Shown here one piece after another: positions 6,072-6,340 of a DNA stretch of 6,340 nucleotides. The notes beneath the pieces were generated by a model. That model saw nothing but the letters and a program-made list of their open reading frames with translations. It searched no databases and had not been told where the DNA came from. Source of the DNA: Polaromonas sp. (lineage in GTDB: Bacteria > Pseudomonadota > Gammaproteobacteria > Burkholderiales > Burkholderiaceae_C). How positions within the stretch are numbered: the stretch's first letter is position 1; each line of letters starts with the position of its first letter. The translations under genes were made by a program, and so were the position numbers. The DNA is taken from positions 1-6,340 of the forward strand of contig JAJAYS010000357.1 of NCBI GenBank assembly GCA_026786065.1. Direction: 5' to 3'.

Positions 6072-6340
6072 AAGGCTGGGGCCGGCGGACTGTGGCCTGG
6101 TTCACCATCGCGGCTGGCGAGAGAAGGGTCGCCGGAGCACATCATCCGGCCGGTGCGCTGGCTGCCAGCCTGACCGGGACCTGCGTCAGAGCGGTTTCGA
6201 TGGCCAGTAATCGCTCGTCGAGCTCGCGGATCGCGAGTTCCCACAGGTTGGAAAGCGCAAACAGCGTAAACAGCTGTGCCGTGTTCTTCTTCAAGCCACG
6301 GTAGCGAACCTTCACAAATCCGAACTGGCGTTTGATGACC
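6072..6340. mobile_element. End of an IS5-family insertion sequence (boundary not resolved)
   Basis: The transposase tail shows that an IS5-type element enters from the right. Its left boundary should lie within the roughly 70 bases between the transposase stop (6142) and the membrane gene (6071). I could not recognise a terminal inverted repeat or target duplication there. A weak 5-bp hairpin (GGCGA 6116-6120 with TCGCC 6129-6133) lies just past the transposase stop. Confidence 0.5.
6142..6340 (-). CDS. IS5-type transposase, C-terminal end (cut by window edge)
   Basis: The minus strand is open from the window edge to a TGA at 6142-6144, giving 65 residues. The segment [19 protein letters not shown] (1-19) followed by [14 protein letters not shown] (20-33) is the highly conserved C-terminal block of IS5-group DDE transposases; it follows the glutamate-bearing part of the catalytic domain, which lies outside this window. 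Most members I know end soon after the LW with a short M-x-x-R-x-x-L tail. Here the tail is [18 protein letters not shown] and about 14 more residues, which could be natural variation or a junction with other DNA. Whether the element is intact cannot be judged. It is transcribed towards the two membrane genes. Confidence 0.85.
   Translation of the reverse strand, partial: VIKRQFGFVKVRYRGLKKNTAQLFTLFALSNLWELAIRELDERLLAIETALTQVPVRLAASAPAG

Noticed and set aside
5607..6173. Plus-strand open frame of 188 codons opposite the two membrane genes
   Set aside because: The hydrophobic-helix pattern and overlap structure on the minus strand are far more gene-like. The plus-strand product is a charged, motif-free shadow.
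1..6340. tRNA, rRNA, riboswitch, CRISPR or defence-system genes
   Set aside because: Reading both strands, I found no cloverleaf with a T-arm motif, no rRNA segment, no recognisable riboswitch core and no defence-associated domains.

Overview
The window looks like ordinary chromosomal DNA from a high-GC betaproteobacterium, most likely Burkholderiales and probably Comamonadaceae (Polaromonas/Rhodoferax/Variovorax-like). This rests on the protein sequences (MurB, YajQ, PlsY, Tas-like reductase, signal-peptide retropepsin), the GC-rich codon use, and two kinds of palindromic intergenic repeat that I associate from memory with Comamonadaceae genomes. No database was searched.

Layout, left to right. 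Positions 1-236 hold no convincing gene, only a G-rich tract and a short perfect hairpin. Three genes follow on the plus strand with short gaps, plausibly one transcript: a Tas-type aldo/keto reductase (237-1298), a YbaK-type Cys-tRNA deacylase (1338-1832) and the phospholipid-synthesis acyltransferase gene plsY (1880-2530, TTG start). A hairpin just after plsY and a degenerate palindromic repeat fill the convergent gap to a minus-strand pair. That pair is yajQ (3575-4060), followed by an exported or membrane-anchored retropepsin-like aspartic protease (2733-3398), with a roughly 175-base structured repeat between them. murB (4135-5199) is divergent from yajQ across a 74-base gap.

The right end is less conserved in character. 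After murB come a possible alpha/beta-hydrolase tail remnant and a small hairpin. Two minus-strand membrane protein genes follow that overlap by 14 bases: a three-helix hypothetical (5742-6071) and a DUF2127 protein (5291-5755). At the right edge is the C-terminal end of an IS5-type transposase (6142-6340), pointing left towards those membrane genes.

Functionally, plsY (membrane phospholipids) and murB (peptidoglycan) are envelope-building housekeeping genes, ybaK is translation quality control, and yajQ is a nucleotide or c-di-GMP binding regulator. I do not see a defence island, CRISPR array, biosynthetic cluster or other clear undescribed system. The points worth checking are the repeat that is open in frame with the protease gene, the choice of start codons (plsY, the protease, murB), the coupled membrane pair and the transposase junction.
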